Positions 24,698 through 32,415 of a DNA stretch of 64,000 nucleotides are shown here, in pieces (the stretch's first letter is position 1; each line of letters opens with the position of its first letter). The stretch is taken from contig NZ_FOGI01000002.1 of the NCBI RefSeq assembly GCF_900111175.1, forward strand, positions 170,022-234,021, read 5' to 3'. A program made the position numbers and the translations under genes. Source of the stretch: Actinokineospora terrae. Lineage in GTDB: Bacteria > Actinomycetota > Actinomycetes > Mycobacteriales > Pseudonocardiaceae. Below the pieces are notes generated by a model. It saw only the letters and a list, made by a program, of their open reading frames with translations, was not told the DNA's origin and searched no databases.

Positions 24698-25579
24698 TCA
24701 ATCAGGGCGGTCTGGGGATCGGCGTTCGAGGAGAGCTGTGTTGCGCCAGGTGCCGTGGTGTTGGGCTATGCGTTCGCGGACGCCCACGGTGCGGAAGCCC
24801 GCGGCGTGGTGCAGGGCGATGCTGGCGCGGTTCTCGGGGAAGATGGCGGTTTGCAGGGTCCACAGGCCCGCGGCGTCGGCGGCGGTGGTCTGGTGGTGGA
24901 GGAGTGTCTTGCCGACGCCCCGGCCGCGGTGGAGTTCGCTCACGTAGACAGAGGTCTCGGCGACTCCGGAGTAGCAGGCGCGGGTGGAGACGAGGGTGGC
25001 GGCGGCCCAGCCTGCGACGGCGCCGTCGATCTCGGCTATCCAGCGGTGGTCGGGGAGCCACTTGGTGTCGAGGGTGCGGCGGGTGGGGGTCTCGGTTTCG
25101 AAGGTGGCGTTGCCGGTGGCGATGCCCTCGGCGTAGACACGGCGGACGTCGCGCCAGTCGGCGTCGGTCATCGGGCGGACGGTGACGTCGGCGGGCAGGT
25201 CCGGCGGGCAGCAGGCGCTGGTGACGATGGTGCCCATGACGGCGTCGGCGGCGTGCGGGAGGCCGGTGCAGCAGGCTGGGTTGATCGACACCAGCGTGGC
25301 GGTGCCTTCCCGGCGGAGACGGAGGAAGCCCGCGTCGGCGAGCTTGCGTACGTGGTGGGAACAGGTGGGCTGGGTGACCCCGACCACCTCCGCGAGCGCG
25401 CCGACGGTGATCTCACCAGGCGCACCGACGGCGACAGTGCCAGCGGCGACGGCGTGCAGGAGTCGGACCCGGGTCGGGTCGGCGAGGCAGGCGAACCAGC
25501 TGGCGTAGGTGTCGGCGTCCTGCTCGGGGAGGAGGGTCACCAGCTCAGTGTATAGACACCCATCGATGGTTGCCTTCAT
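24698..25579 (-). CDS. ArsR-family repressor fused to GNAT acetyltransferase (ArsN-like)
   Basis: A 293-residue fusion. Residues 20-120 are a winged-helix ArsR domain: ASWFACLADPTRVRLLHAV and recognition helix GVTQPTCSHHVRKL. Cys pairs at 103-104 (PACCTG) and 123-124 (SACCPP), with Cys31 and Cys73, are candidate As(III) ligands. Residues about 132-286 are a GNAT N-acetyltransferase of the phosphinothricin/arsinothricin type: VRPMTDADWRDVRRVYAEGI, then the acetyl-CoA loop HRGRGVGKTLLHH and ENRASIALHHAAGF. ArsN enzymes acetylate the amino acid antibiotic arsinothricin; fusion would couple sensing to detoxification. The start lies inside a mirror-image operator shared with the divergent flavoprotein. 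Confidence 0.85.
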   Translation of the reverse strand: MKATIDGCLYTELVTLLPEQDADTYASWFACLADPTRVRLLHAVAAGTVAVGAPGEITVGALAEVVGVTQPTCSHHVRKLADAGFLRLRREGTATLVSINPACCTGLPHAADAVMGTIVTSACCPPDLPADVTVRPMTDADWRDVRRVYAEGIATGNATFETETPTRRTLDTKWLPDHRWIAEIDGAVAGWAAATLVSTRACYSGVAETSVYVSELHRGRGVGKTLLHHQTTAADAAGLWTLQTAIFPENRASIALHHAAGFRTVGVRERIAQHHGTWRNTALLERRSPDRPD

Positions 25580-25629
25580 CGACCAGTGTCTATACAGTCC
25601 GGTGCACAGGATAGACAATCGTCGATGAA
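25550..25629. promoter_or_regulatory. mirror-image ArsR operator between divergent ars genes
   Basis: Two 19-base arms face each other: TTCATCGAC-N3-TGTCTAT (25575-25593) and ATAGACA-N3-GTCGATGAA (25611-25629), identical as inverted repeats except for the three N, with a 17-base centre. A further perfect 10-base arm GTATAGACAC (25550-25559) pairs with GTGTCTATAC (25586-25595) and lies inside the ArsR-GNAT coding start. The left arm contains the ATG of the ArsR-GNAT gene; the right arm contains an ATG in frame with the flavoprotein. Confidence 0.8.
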
Positions 25630-25639
25630 AGAGGTGGCC

Positions 25640-26908
25640 ATGTCCGAATTGCCGGTAGTGGTGGTGGGCGCGGGCCCGGTGGGCCTGGCCGCGGCGGCGC
25701 GCCTCGTGGAGCGCGGACTGCCGACCGTCGTGCTGGAGGCGGGCGAGGGAGCGGGCGCGGCGGTGGCGCAGTGGCGTCACGTGCGGTTGTTCTCGCGGTG
25801 GTCGGAACTGGTGGACCCCGCCGCGCGCCGTCTCCTGGCAGGTCACGGGTGGCGGCAGCCGGAGGGGTACCCGACCGGGGCGGAGTGGGCGGCGGAGTAC
25901 CTGGTCCCGCTGGCTGCCGCGCTCGGGGACAGGGTGCGGTTCGGCGCGCGGGTGGTCGGGATCGCGCGGCGAGGACGGGATCGGGTCGTTGATGCTGGCC
26001 GGGACAGTGAGCCGTTGACGGTGCACGTTAGCCCTAGCGAGCGGATCACCGCCCGCGCCGTCATCGATGCCTCAGGCACATGGGGCACGCCGAACCCTCT
26101 AGGTGGCGACGGTCTCCCGGCGATCGGCGAGCACGCGGCGAGTGACCGGATCATCTACCGGGTCCCGGATCTGGCGGCCGAGCCCGAGCGGTACGCGGGC
26201 AAGCGGATCGCGGTCGCGGGCAGTGGGCACTCCGCGTTGACCGCCCTGATAGCGCTCACCGAGCTGCACCCGAGCACGCACGTCACGTGGTTGTTGCGTC
26301 GCGGTACGACCGGCGTGGTGTTCGGAGGTGGCGCTGCCGACCAGCTTCCGGCTCGCGGCGCGCTTGGGCTAAAGGCGCAAGAGGCGGTTCGCGCGGGACG
26401 TGTCGAGGTGGTGACGGGGTTCCGCACGGAGGCCGTGGAGCGGGACGGGGACCGCGTGGTGCTGGTGTCACAGCGGCGACTGGATCCGGTGGACGAGGTG
26501 GTAGCCCTGACCGGGTTCCGACCGGATCTGTCGTGGCTCTCGGAGGTACGCCTAGAGCTGGACCCGGTGTTGCAGGCGCCGTCAAGGCTAGCCCCGCTCA
26601 TCAACCCCAACGTCCACTCGTGCGGCACCGTCTACCCTCACGGCGCCGCCGAGCTGCGGCACCCGGAGCCGGACGTCTACCTCGTCGGGATGAAGAGCTA
26701 CGGCCGCGCGCCGACGTTCCTGGCGATGACCGGCTACGAGCAGGTCCGCAGTGTCGTCGCCGAGATCGCTGGGGACCACGAAGCCGCCGCCAGGGTCGAG
26801 CTGACCCTGCCGGAGACAGGTGTGTGTGGTGGCTCGGGCGTGTTCGACTCCCCCGACACGGCCCAGAGCGGCGGTTGCTGCGCAGATCAACAGATGGTGC
26901 TGGGCTAA
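25640..26908 (+). CDS. FAD-dependent oxidoreductase of the arsenic locus (ArsO-like)
   Basis: A 422-residue flavoprotein. The N-terminal FAD motif is VVVGAGPVGLAAAARL (Gly9, 11 and 14). An inner NAD(P)H Rossmann motif AVAGSGHSALTALIAL lies near residue 195, and VVALTGFRPDLSWL and DVYLVGMKSYGRAPTFL complete the fold, resembling flavin monooxygenases and thioredoxin-reductase-like proteins of ars operons (ArsO/ArsT-like). The C-terminus adds a Cys tail (GVCGGSG and GGCCADQ) that could bind arsenic or shuttle electrons. ATG 25640 follows GAGGTGG by six bases; in-frame ATG 25625 is an alternative. Its end overlaps the convergent arsC by four bases. Confidence 0.75.
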   Translation: MSELPVVVVGAGPVGLAAAARLVERGLPTVVLEAGEGAGAAVAQWRHVRLFSRWSELVDPAARRLLAGHGWRQPEGYPTGAEWAAEYLVPLAAALGDRVRFGARVVGIARRGRDRVVDAGRDSEPLTVHVSPSERITARAVIDASGTWGTPNPLGGDGLPAIGEHAASDRIIYRVPDLAAEPERYAGKRIAVAGSGHSALTALIALTELHPSTHVTWLLRRGTTGVVFGGGAADQLPARGALGLKAQEAVRAGRVEVVTGFRTEAVERDGDRVVLVSQRRLDPVDEVVALTGFRPDLSWLSEVRLELDPVLQAPSRLAPLINPNVHSCGTVYPHGAAELRHPEPDVYLVGMKSYGRAPTFLAMTGYEQVRSVVAEIAGDHEAAARVELTLPETGVCGGSGVFDSPDTAQSGGCCADQQMVLG

Positions 26909-27300
26909 CCGGCGAGGTCAGCGATAAGGGCTTCAACCAGCGCCCTGATCTCATCACGGATCGGGCGGACGGCGGCGATGCCCTGGCCTGCGGGATCGGG
27001 AAGCGCCCAGTCCAGGTAGCGCTTACCGGGGAAGATAGGGCAGGCGTCGCCGCAGCCCATGGTGACGCAGACGTCGGCGGCTTCGACGGCGTCGTGGGTG
27101 AGGAGTTTGGGGGTCTCGGCGGAGAGGTCGATGCCGACCTCGCGCATGGCCTCGACCACGGCGGGGTTGACCTGGTCGGCGGGGGTGGAGCCCGCCGAGC
27201 GGACCTCGACCCGGTCGCCCGCGAGGTGGGACAGCCAGGCGGCGGCCATCTGGGAGCGGCCCGCGTTGTGCACGCACACGAACAACACCGAGGGCTTCAT
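26905..27300 (-). CDS. arsC: ArsC arsenate reductase (low-molecular-weight phosphatase fold)
   Basis: A 131-residue thioredoxin- or mycothiol-linked arsenate reductase. The P-loop is CVHNAGRS, with nucleophile Cys9 and Arg15. The redox helix region reads VTMGCGDACPIFPGK with Cys83 and Cys87 as the resolving pair, and DWALPDPAGQG supplies the general-acid Asp. This is the classical arsenate reductase layout. ATGA overlap with the upstream aquaglyceroporin gene shows coupling; product As(III) would leave through that channel. It overlaps the convergent flavoprotein gene by four bases. Confidence 0.92.
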   Translation of the reverse strand: MKPSVLFVCVHNAGRSQMAAAWLSHLAGDRVEVRSAGSTPADQVNPAVVEAMREVGIDLSAETPKLLTHDAVEAADVCVTMGCGDACPIFPGKRYLDWALPDPAGQGIAAVRPIRDEIRALVEALIADLAG

Positions 27301-27971
27301 GCGGTCCTCTCCTCGTGGAGCACGGCTGGGTAGAGCAGGCGGATCAGCGGCAGGGCGAGGGCCGCGGCGGCGAGTTGCGCGAGGACGTAGAGCGGCGCGG
27401 CGGACGGGGCGACGCCCGCGAAGCTGTCGCTGAACACGCGGCCGATCGTGATGGCGGGGTTGGCGAAGCTGGTCGAACTGGTGAACCAGTACGCGGCACC
27501 GATGTACGCGCCGACGGCGGCCGCGGCCTTCTCACCGCGGCCGGTGCGGGCCAGGGAGAAGATCACCAGCAGCAGGCCGAGGGTCGCGACGACCTCGGAG
27601 AGCCCATGCGGCCAGGTGGCGCGGTCGGTGGTGGAGATGCTGATCGGCGCGGAGTCGAACAGGACGTTGGCCACGATCGCGCCGGTCACACATCCGACCA
27701 CTTGGGTGGGTACATAGAGCGCGAAGTGGCGCCAGGTAATCCCTCCGAGTGCAGCATCCACAAGGGACACAATCGGATTGAAGTGCGCGCCACTGACCGG
27801 ACTGAAGACCAGGATCAGTGCGTACAACCCCACTGCGGTCGCGGCGGCGTTCTCCAGCAACTGCAAGCCGACGTCGTCGGGCGAGAGCCGCTGGGCGGCG
27901 ATACCCGAACCGACGACCAGCGCGGCGAGCAGCAGGCTGCCCAGGAACTCCGCGACCAACGCCCTTCTCAT
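27297..27971 (-). CDS. MIP-family aquaglyceroporin of the arsenic operon (AqpS-like)
   Basis: A 224-residue channel with six predicted membrane helices and the two half-helix motifs. The second is canonical (SFANPAITIGR), while the first is HFNPIVSL, NPI in place of NPA. In Sinorhizobium meliloti AqpS replaces an arsenite pump: ArsC-made As(OH)3 flows out down its gradient. Here the gene sits between the ArsR-phosphatase fusion and arsC with ATGA overlaps on both sides, the same logic. No ArsB or Acr3 pump is visible in the window. Confidence 0.88.
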   Translation of the reverse strand: MRRALVAEFLGSLLLAALVVGSGIAAQRLSPDDVGLQLLENAAATAVGLYALILVFSPVSGAHFNPIVSLVDAALGGITWRHFALYVPTQVVGCVTGAIVANVLFDSAPISISTTDRATWPHGLSEVVATLGLLLVIFSLARTGRGEKAAAAVGAYIGAAYWFTSSTSFANPAITIGRVFSDSFAGVAPSAAPLYVLAQLAAAALALPLIRLLYPAVLHEERTA

Positions 27972-28648
27972 CGCGGTCCTGTGTGGACGGCTGGGGCGAG
28001 GCGGGAGATGCGGTCGGAGAGGTCTTGGTAGGTGGTGGTGAAGGCTTCCGGGGTGTTCACGGCGGCCGGATCGGGGATGGACCAATGGAGCCGGTCGGTG
28101 GCGGGCAGCTCTTCGTGGGCGTTGTCGCACACCGCCACCACGAGATCATCCGGCTGCACGACGTCGTCGAGGTGGTGCGGGCGGGCTCGACCCAGGGACA
28201 AGCCGTGGGCCTTGGCCGCCGCGACCGCCAAGGGGTGCACCTCGTCCGCCGGGTGGGTGCCCGCCGACGCCGCGGGCAGGCTGCTGCGCTTGCTCCACAA
28301 CGCCGCCGCCAGCTGCGACCGGGCCGAGTTGTGCGTACACACAAACACCACCCGCCGCGCCTGCCGCGTCCCGGATGGCACCAGCCCCGCCAAGGCCGCA
28401 GGACGAAGCCGCAGGTACAGGCGCCTCGCATCCCCCTCCGACCGCGCCCGCTCGACAAGACCCGCTTGGACGAGCAGCTTCACGTGGTGGGCCACCAGAT
28501 TGCTCGCCATCCCCACCCCCCGCCCCACCTCACCCGGCGACGCGTCCCCCAACAGCAACCGATCCACGATCGCCAACCGCGCCGGCTCCCCCAACGCGGC
28601 GTGCACGGTCGCCCGCGCCACCAGCTCCGAAGACCACTCAGCGTCCAT
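27968..28648 (-). CDS. ArsR-type regulator fused to arsenate reductase/LMW phosphatase-like domain
   Basis: A 226-residue fusion. Residues 1-90 are an ArsR winged helix (HAALGEPARLAIVDRLLLG and recognition helix GMASNLVAHHVKLLVQAGLV). Residues 98-226 are a low-molecular-weight phosphatase/ArsC fold with P-loop VCTHNSARS (Cys104, Arg110) and acid loop WSIPDPAAV. It lacks the second redox Cys pair of true arsenate reductases, so it may be a sensor, a phosphatase, or depend on external thiols. The ArsR half has no obvious As(III) Cys cluster, which suggests arsenate or phosphate recognition by the C-domain. It is first gene of the operon; a TCAA-N6-TTGA operator lies just upstream. Confidence 0.83.
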   Translation of the reverse strand: MDAEWSSELVARATVHAALGEPARLAIVDRLLLGDASPGEVGRGVGMASNLVAHHVKLLVQAGLVERARSEGDARRLYLRLRPAALAGLVPSGTRQARRVVFVCTHNSARSQLAAALWSKRSSLPAASAGTHPADEVHPLAVAAAKAHGLSLGRARPHHLDDVVQPDDLVVAVCDNAHEELPATDRLHWSIPDPAAVNTPEAFTTTYQDLSDRISRLAPAVHTGPR

Positions 28649-28651
28649 TGA

Positions 28652-28667
28652 CTCAATGTTCGTTGAG
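28652..28667. promoter_or_regulatory. ArsR-type operator CTCAA-N6-TTGAG
   Basis: A perfect 16-base palindrome with 5-base arms and a 6-base centre, four bases upstream of the start at 28648. It fits the ArsR/SmtB consensus (TCAA-N6-TTGA) and differs from the ATAGACA-type sites at 25.6 kb, so the two ArsR proteins probably read different operators. Confidence 0.72.
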
Positions 28668-28781
28668 CTACTGCCAGCTGTCAAGTGCGGTCGACACCTG
28701 GACTCCCGGACAACACGGCAGCCCGACCCCGACCAGCGCGATCGGGGCCCCACTCGACCTCCGGGCCGGCAGGATAGGGCG

Positions 28782-29753
28782 ATGACGCAGGTCTTCCTCG
28801 TGGTGTCGGCATTCGAGCAGAAGTACTGGCTCAACGAGTTCATCGGGCACGTGCTCGACGCCTTCGACCACGCGCAGACCGACGTCGTGCTCAAGCGGCC
28901 CCGGCGGGACTACGACCGACGTGGGGTCGTGCACCACCTGCGCAGGCTCGTGGCACGCGGGTCGGACTACGCGGGCGGGCTCATCATGCCGATCGATCCC
29001 GCACGGCTGCGGGAAGATCTCGTCGAGTTCTGCGCCGAGATCTCCGGGCCAGTGGTGTTCCTGGACCTCGAACCGTTCGAGAGCGAGGCCGACTACCCGC
29101 CGAACACGGCCTTCGTCGGCTACCCGTCCCGGCAGATCGGCGAGGCGGCCGCCCGCTGGCTGGCGGGTGCCCTGGCCAGGCGGGATCCGGCGGTGTTCGT
29201 CGCGGCGAGCCGCGAGCACTCCGGCAGGCAGGAGGGGTTCGTGGAGGCGCTGCGGGCCGTGTTGCCCGAGGCGAGCGTGGTGGTGGATGACTCATGCGGG
29301 TTCGCTTGGGTGGCCGCCCTTGACGCGGTCCGGGCCCGGCTGCTCGGCGGTCACCGCCTGGACGCGGTGTTCTGCACCAACGACGAGATGGCCCTGGGCG
29401 CGGTCGAGGCACTGCGCTGGCAGGGCGTGACCGACACGGTGGTGGTCGGGGTGGACGGGGCAGCCGAGGCGCGGGCGCACATCGACACCGGGACCGGACC
29501 GCTGCGGGCGACCGTGGTCCAGGACGGCTACGAGATCGCCGCGGGGGCGGTCGACCTCCTGCACCGGCTGCGCACCGGTCGACCGGTCCCGAAGCGGACA
29601 CTGCTCGTTCCGCGGATGTACGCCAACCGCACTCGTGAGTCGGCCCACCCCTTCCCCGGCCCGCAGATCCACAACGAGATGCGCGACGTCGGCGCGGGCG
29701 CCACCCTCGGCTACGCCCAGAACGTCTGGATCACCAACCAAGTCTCGGAATGA
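28782..29753 (+). CDS. LacI/periplasmic-binding-fold sensor protein lacking HTH and signal peptide
   Basis: A 323-residue protein that starts directly in a periplasmic sugar-binding (peripla_BP_4-like) fold: VFLVVSAFEQKYWLNEFIGHVLDAF, GLIMPIDPARL, GPVVFLDLEP, NTAFVGYPSRQIGEAAARWL, VFVAASREHSGRQEGFVEAL, VFCTNDEMALGAVEAL, VVVGVDG. The last motifs are typical of LacI-family effector domains and ABC sugar receptors. There is neither an N-terminal HTH nor a signal peptide or lipobox, so it is probably a cytoplasmic ligand sensor. ATG 28782 follows AGGATAGGG. No transporter or kinase gene adjoins it. The partner is unknown. Confidence 0.72.
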   Translation: MTQVFLVVSAFEQKYWLNEFIGHVLDAFDHAQTDVVLKRPRRDYDRRGVVHHLRRLVARGSDYAGGLIMPIDPARLREDLVEFCAEISGPVVFLDLEPFESEADYPPNTAFVGYPSRQIGEAAARWLAGALARRDPAVFVAASREHSGRQEGFVEALRAVLPEASVVVDDSCGFAWVAALDAVRARLLGGHRLDAVFCTNDEMALGAVEALRWQGVTDTVVVGVDGAAEARAHIDTGTGPLRATVVQDGYEIAAGAVDLLHRLRTGRPVPKRTLLVPRMYANRTRESAHPFPGPQIHNEMRDVGAGATLGYAQNVWITNQVSE

Positions 29754-29808
29754 GCGTCGTGGATCGGTAGTGCTTGACAGGTCCACAGGGGTTGGTCATG
29801 GTCGGGGT

Positions 29809-30789
29809 GTGGAATCCTCGGGTGGGCGGTCCATTGTGGGCGGTGGGTTGGGGTCGTGGCTTCGCGAGTCGGATGTGGCGTTGCGGTGGCAGGTGGAGCG
29901 GGACCTGCTGGGCGAGCCGTGGGAGGGGACTCGGGGGCGGGTTGGGGTGGAGGGGTTCGGGGCGCGGTTGTTGGCGCTTCAAGGGGTTGATGGGCAGTGG
30001 GCTGGTGGGGCGTACTTTCCGGCGGACTTCCGGGGTGGGGAAGAGGGGCAGCCGTGGACGGCTACTACGTGGGCGTTGCGGGAGTTGCGGGAGTGGGGGC
30101 TCGATCCGGCGGTGCTGCGGGAGCGGCGGACGGGTGAGTTGCTTGCCGAGCACTGCCGGTGGGAGTACGACGATCTGCCGTACTGGGGTGGGGAGGTCGA
30201 CTGCTGCGTCAACGCCATGACGGTCGCCAGTGGGGTGTGGCTCGGGGTTGACGTCAGCGGGATCGTCGAGTGGTTCCTGGCGCACCGGATGGCGGACGGC
30301 GGGTGGAACTGCGAGTGGGTCGCGGGGTCGACGCGGTCGTCGTACCACTCGACGGTGAACTCGCTGAGCGGGTTGCTCGCCTACGACGTCGCGACCGGCG
30401 GCACGGACGCGACCCGGGCGGCGCGGCGCTCGGGCGAGGAGTACCTGCTGGAGCGCGGACTGTTCCGGCGGCTGTCCACGGGTGACCCGGTGGCGCCGTG
30501 GGTGGACCGCTTCGCCTACCCGTTCCGGTGGTCGTACGACGTCCTGCGCGCGGCCGACTACTTCCGCCAGGCCTCCCACCACGACGGCACCCCACCGGAT
30601 CCCCGCATGGCCGGCGCGATCGACCTGATCCGCGCTGCCCGGCAACCGGACGGGACGTGGCTCCAGGCGGGCCGCCACCCGGGGCGGGTGTGGTTCGAGG
30701 TCGACGTCCCGGCTGGGGAGCCGTCGAAGTGGCTGACGCTGTTCGGGACGCGGGTGCTGCACTGGTGGGACAGCGCGCACCAGGCCTGA
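29809..30789 (+). CDS. squalene-cyclase/prenyltransferase alpha-barrel-like protein
   Basis: A 326-residue protein with the (alpha/alpha) barrel features of terpene cyclase/prenyltransferase-like proteins: SWLRESDVALRWQVERDLL, QGVDGQWAGGAYF, WTATTWALREL, CCVNAMTVASGVWLGVD, HRMADGGWNCEW, YHSTVNSLSGLLAYD, RQPDGTWLQAG. DG-x-W repeats recall QW motifs. The DxDD catalytic motif of true squalene-hopene cyclases is not seen, so it is probably not a cyclase. GTG 29809 is the chosen start; GTG 29839 is possible. It is convergent with the sigma factor gene. Confidence 0.68.
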   Translation: MESSGGRSIVGGGLGSWLRESDVALRWQVERDLLGEPWEGTRGRVGVEGFGARLLALQGVDGQWAGGAYFPADFRGGEEGQPWTATTWALRELREWGLDPAVLRERRTGELLAEHCRWEYDDLPYWGGEVDCCVNAMTVASGVWLGVDVSGIVEWFLAHRMADGGWNCEWVAGSTRSSYHSTVNSLSGLLAYDVATGGTDATRAARRSGEEYLLERGLFRRLSTGDPVAPWVDRFAYPFRWSYDVLRAADYFRQASHHDGTPPDPRMAGAIDLIRAARQPDGTWLQAGRHPGRVWFEVDVPAGEPSKWLTLFGTRVLHWWDSAHQA

Positions 30790-30823
30790 AGCGTCACGGC
30801 GAGGAGACCGTCAGGCCCCGGTG

Positions 30824-32041
30824 TCACTGGCCGAGTTGGTCGCGGCGGTGGATCAAGTGGGCGGTTTCGGCGGTGTTGCCTGGGAGGGCGATGGCCTTGT
30901 CGTACGCGGCGCGGGACTCGTGGAGGCGGCCGGAGCGGCGGAGGAGGTCGGCTTGGGTTGCGTGGTAGGGGCGGTAGTGGGACAGGGCGGGGGCCAGGGG
31001 GGCGATGGCGTCCAGGGCGGGTTCGGGGCCGTGGAGTTCGGCGATGGCTATGGCGCGGTTGAGGGTGACGATGGGTGATGGGTCAACGCGCATCACTTGG
31101 TCGTAGAGGGCGATGACCTGGGGCCAGTCGGTGGTGGTGAAGGTCGGCGCGGAGGTGTGGACGGCGTTGATGGCGGCGAGGAGTTGGTAGCGGCCGGGAG
31201 GGGCGCCGGAGGCCAGGCGTTCGCGGACCAGGCCGTGGCCTTCGGCGATCAAGGTGGGGTCCCAGGTGCGCCGGTCTTGCTGGTCCAGTGGCACGAGGTC
31301 ACCAGAAGAGGAGACCCGGGCGGGGCGGCGGGCCTCGATCAGCAGCATCAACGCGAGCAGCCCGGCCACCTCACCGTCATCCGGCAGTAGCGCCCGAACC
31401 AGCCGGGTCAGCCGGATCGCCTCGGCGGTCAGGTCTTCGCGCAGGGGACTTGATCCGCGTGCCAGGTAGCCCTCGTTGAACACCAGGTACAGCACGGCAA
31501 GCACACCAGACACCCGCGCAGGCAGGTCCTCTGTAGACGGCACCCGGTAGGGGATGCGCGCCGCCTTGATCTTGGACTTGGCGCGGGTGATCCGCCTGCC
31601 CATGGCGGTCTCCTGCACCAGGAAGGCGCGGGCGATCTCGGGCACGGTCAGGCCGCCGACCATGCGCAGCGTCAGTGCCACGCGGGCCTCCACGGCGAGC
31701 GCCGGGTGGCAGCAGGTGAACACCAGCCGGAGCCGGTCGTCGTCGATGGCGCCGAGGGGCGGCGAGGGGTCGTGCACCAGCACCGCCTCCCCCTCCTTGT
31801 CGTCGCGCTTGCTCTCGCGGCGGATCCGGTCGATGGCCTTGCGGTTGGCCGTGGTCGTCAGCCAGGCGCCGGGGTTGGGTGGCACGCCGTCCACCGGCCA
31901 CCGCGCCACGGCGGTCGCGAACGCCTCGGCTGCGGCTTCCTCGGCGGTGTCGAGGTCGCCGAACCGCCTGGTCAGCGCTGCGACCACCCGTGCCCACTCG
32001 GCGCTGTGGGCCTGGGCGATCGCCTCCCGCGCCCCGCTCAC
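30824..32041 (-). CDS. ECF42-type RNA polymerase sigma factor with C-terminal TPR/SnoaL-like extension
   Basis: A 405-residue sigma factor. Region 2 (about 25-85) reads LDTAEEAAAEAFATAVARWPVDGVPPNPGAWLTTTANRKAIDRIRRE; region 4 (about 115-170) reads RVALTLRMVGGLTVPEIARAFLVQETAMGRRITRAKSKI. A conserved extension of about 230 residues (VLYLVFNEGY, LLALMLLIEARRPAR, GRYQLLAAINAVH, YDQVMRVDPSPIVTLNRAIA, FYHATQADLLRRSG-like end) marks the ECF42 group, which has no anti-sigma factor and is paired with YCII/DGPF proteins. The GTG start overlaps the YCII stop as GTGA. Confidence 0.92.
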   Translation of the reverse strand: MSGAREAIAQAHSAEWARVVAALTRRFGDLDTAEEAAAEAFATAVARWPVDGVPPNPGAWLTTTANRKAIDRIRRESKRDDKEGEAVLVHDPSPPLGAIDDDRLRLVFTCCHPALAVEARVALTLRMVGGLTVPEIARAFLVQETAMGRRITRAKSKIKAARIPYRVPSTEDLPARVSGVLAVLYLVFNEGYLARGSSPLREDLTAEAIRLTRLVRALLPDDGEVAGLLALMLLIEARRPARVSSSGDLVPLDQQDRRTWDPTLIAEGHGLVRERLASGAPPGRYQLLAAINAVHTSAPTFTTTDWPQVIALYDQVMRVDPSPIVTLNRAIAIAELHGPEPALDAIAPLAPALSHYRPYHATQADLLRRSGRLHESRAAYDKAIALPGNTAETAHLIHRRDQLGQ

Positions 32042-32361
32042 CGGAACGGCCGGACCTCGACCTTGCGGTTGCAGTGCCTGGACCCCTCGGCCGCGATCCC
32101 GAGCGCGACGTCGAGATCGGCCGCCTCGATGACCCAGAAGCCGATGAGGAACTCCTTGGACTCCAGGAACGGCCCGTCGGTGAACAGCGGCTCGCCGCCG
32201 CGGTTGTCCACGACCGTCGACGCGCTCGGCTCCGCCAGGCCACCGGCGAACACCCAGCTCCCCTGCGCCTGGAGCCCGCGGTTGAACGCGCTGATGGCGG
32301 CCATCTCCTCGGGCGTGCTGGGTTCGGCACTGTCGGTGATCACCGATACCAGGTACTGCAT
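32038..32361 (-). CDS. YCII-related (DGPF-domain) protein
   Basis: A 107-residue small ferredoxin-like-fold protein. Signature LFTDGPFLESKEFLIGFWVIEAAD is exactly the DGPF/YCII motif of ECF42-linked proteins. The His seen as general base in YciI-like enzymes is not obvious near the N-terminus. It is upstream of and overlapping the sigma factor gene, so they are co-expressed. The exact role of DGPF partners in ECF42 signalling is not settled; an input or target function is usually proposed. Confidence 0.88.
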   Translation of the reverse strand: MQYLVSVITDSAEPSTPEEMAAISAFNRGLQAQGSWVFAGGLAEPSASTVVDNRGGEPLFTDGPFLESKEFLIGFWVIEAADLDVALGIAAEGSRHCNRKVEVRPFR

Positions 32362-32415
32362 CTCAGGTCCCGTCCGTCCACGATCGACACTCGCCGTCGA
32401 AGCCTGCCACGCGCC

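Noticed and set aside
29809..30789. A functional squalene-hopene cyclase
   Set aside because: Half the usual length, no DxDD motif and no hopanoid genes nearby.
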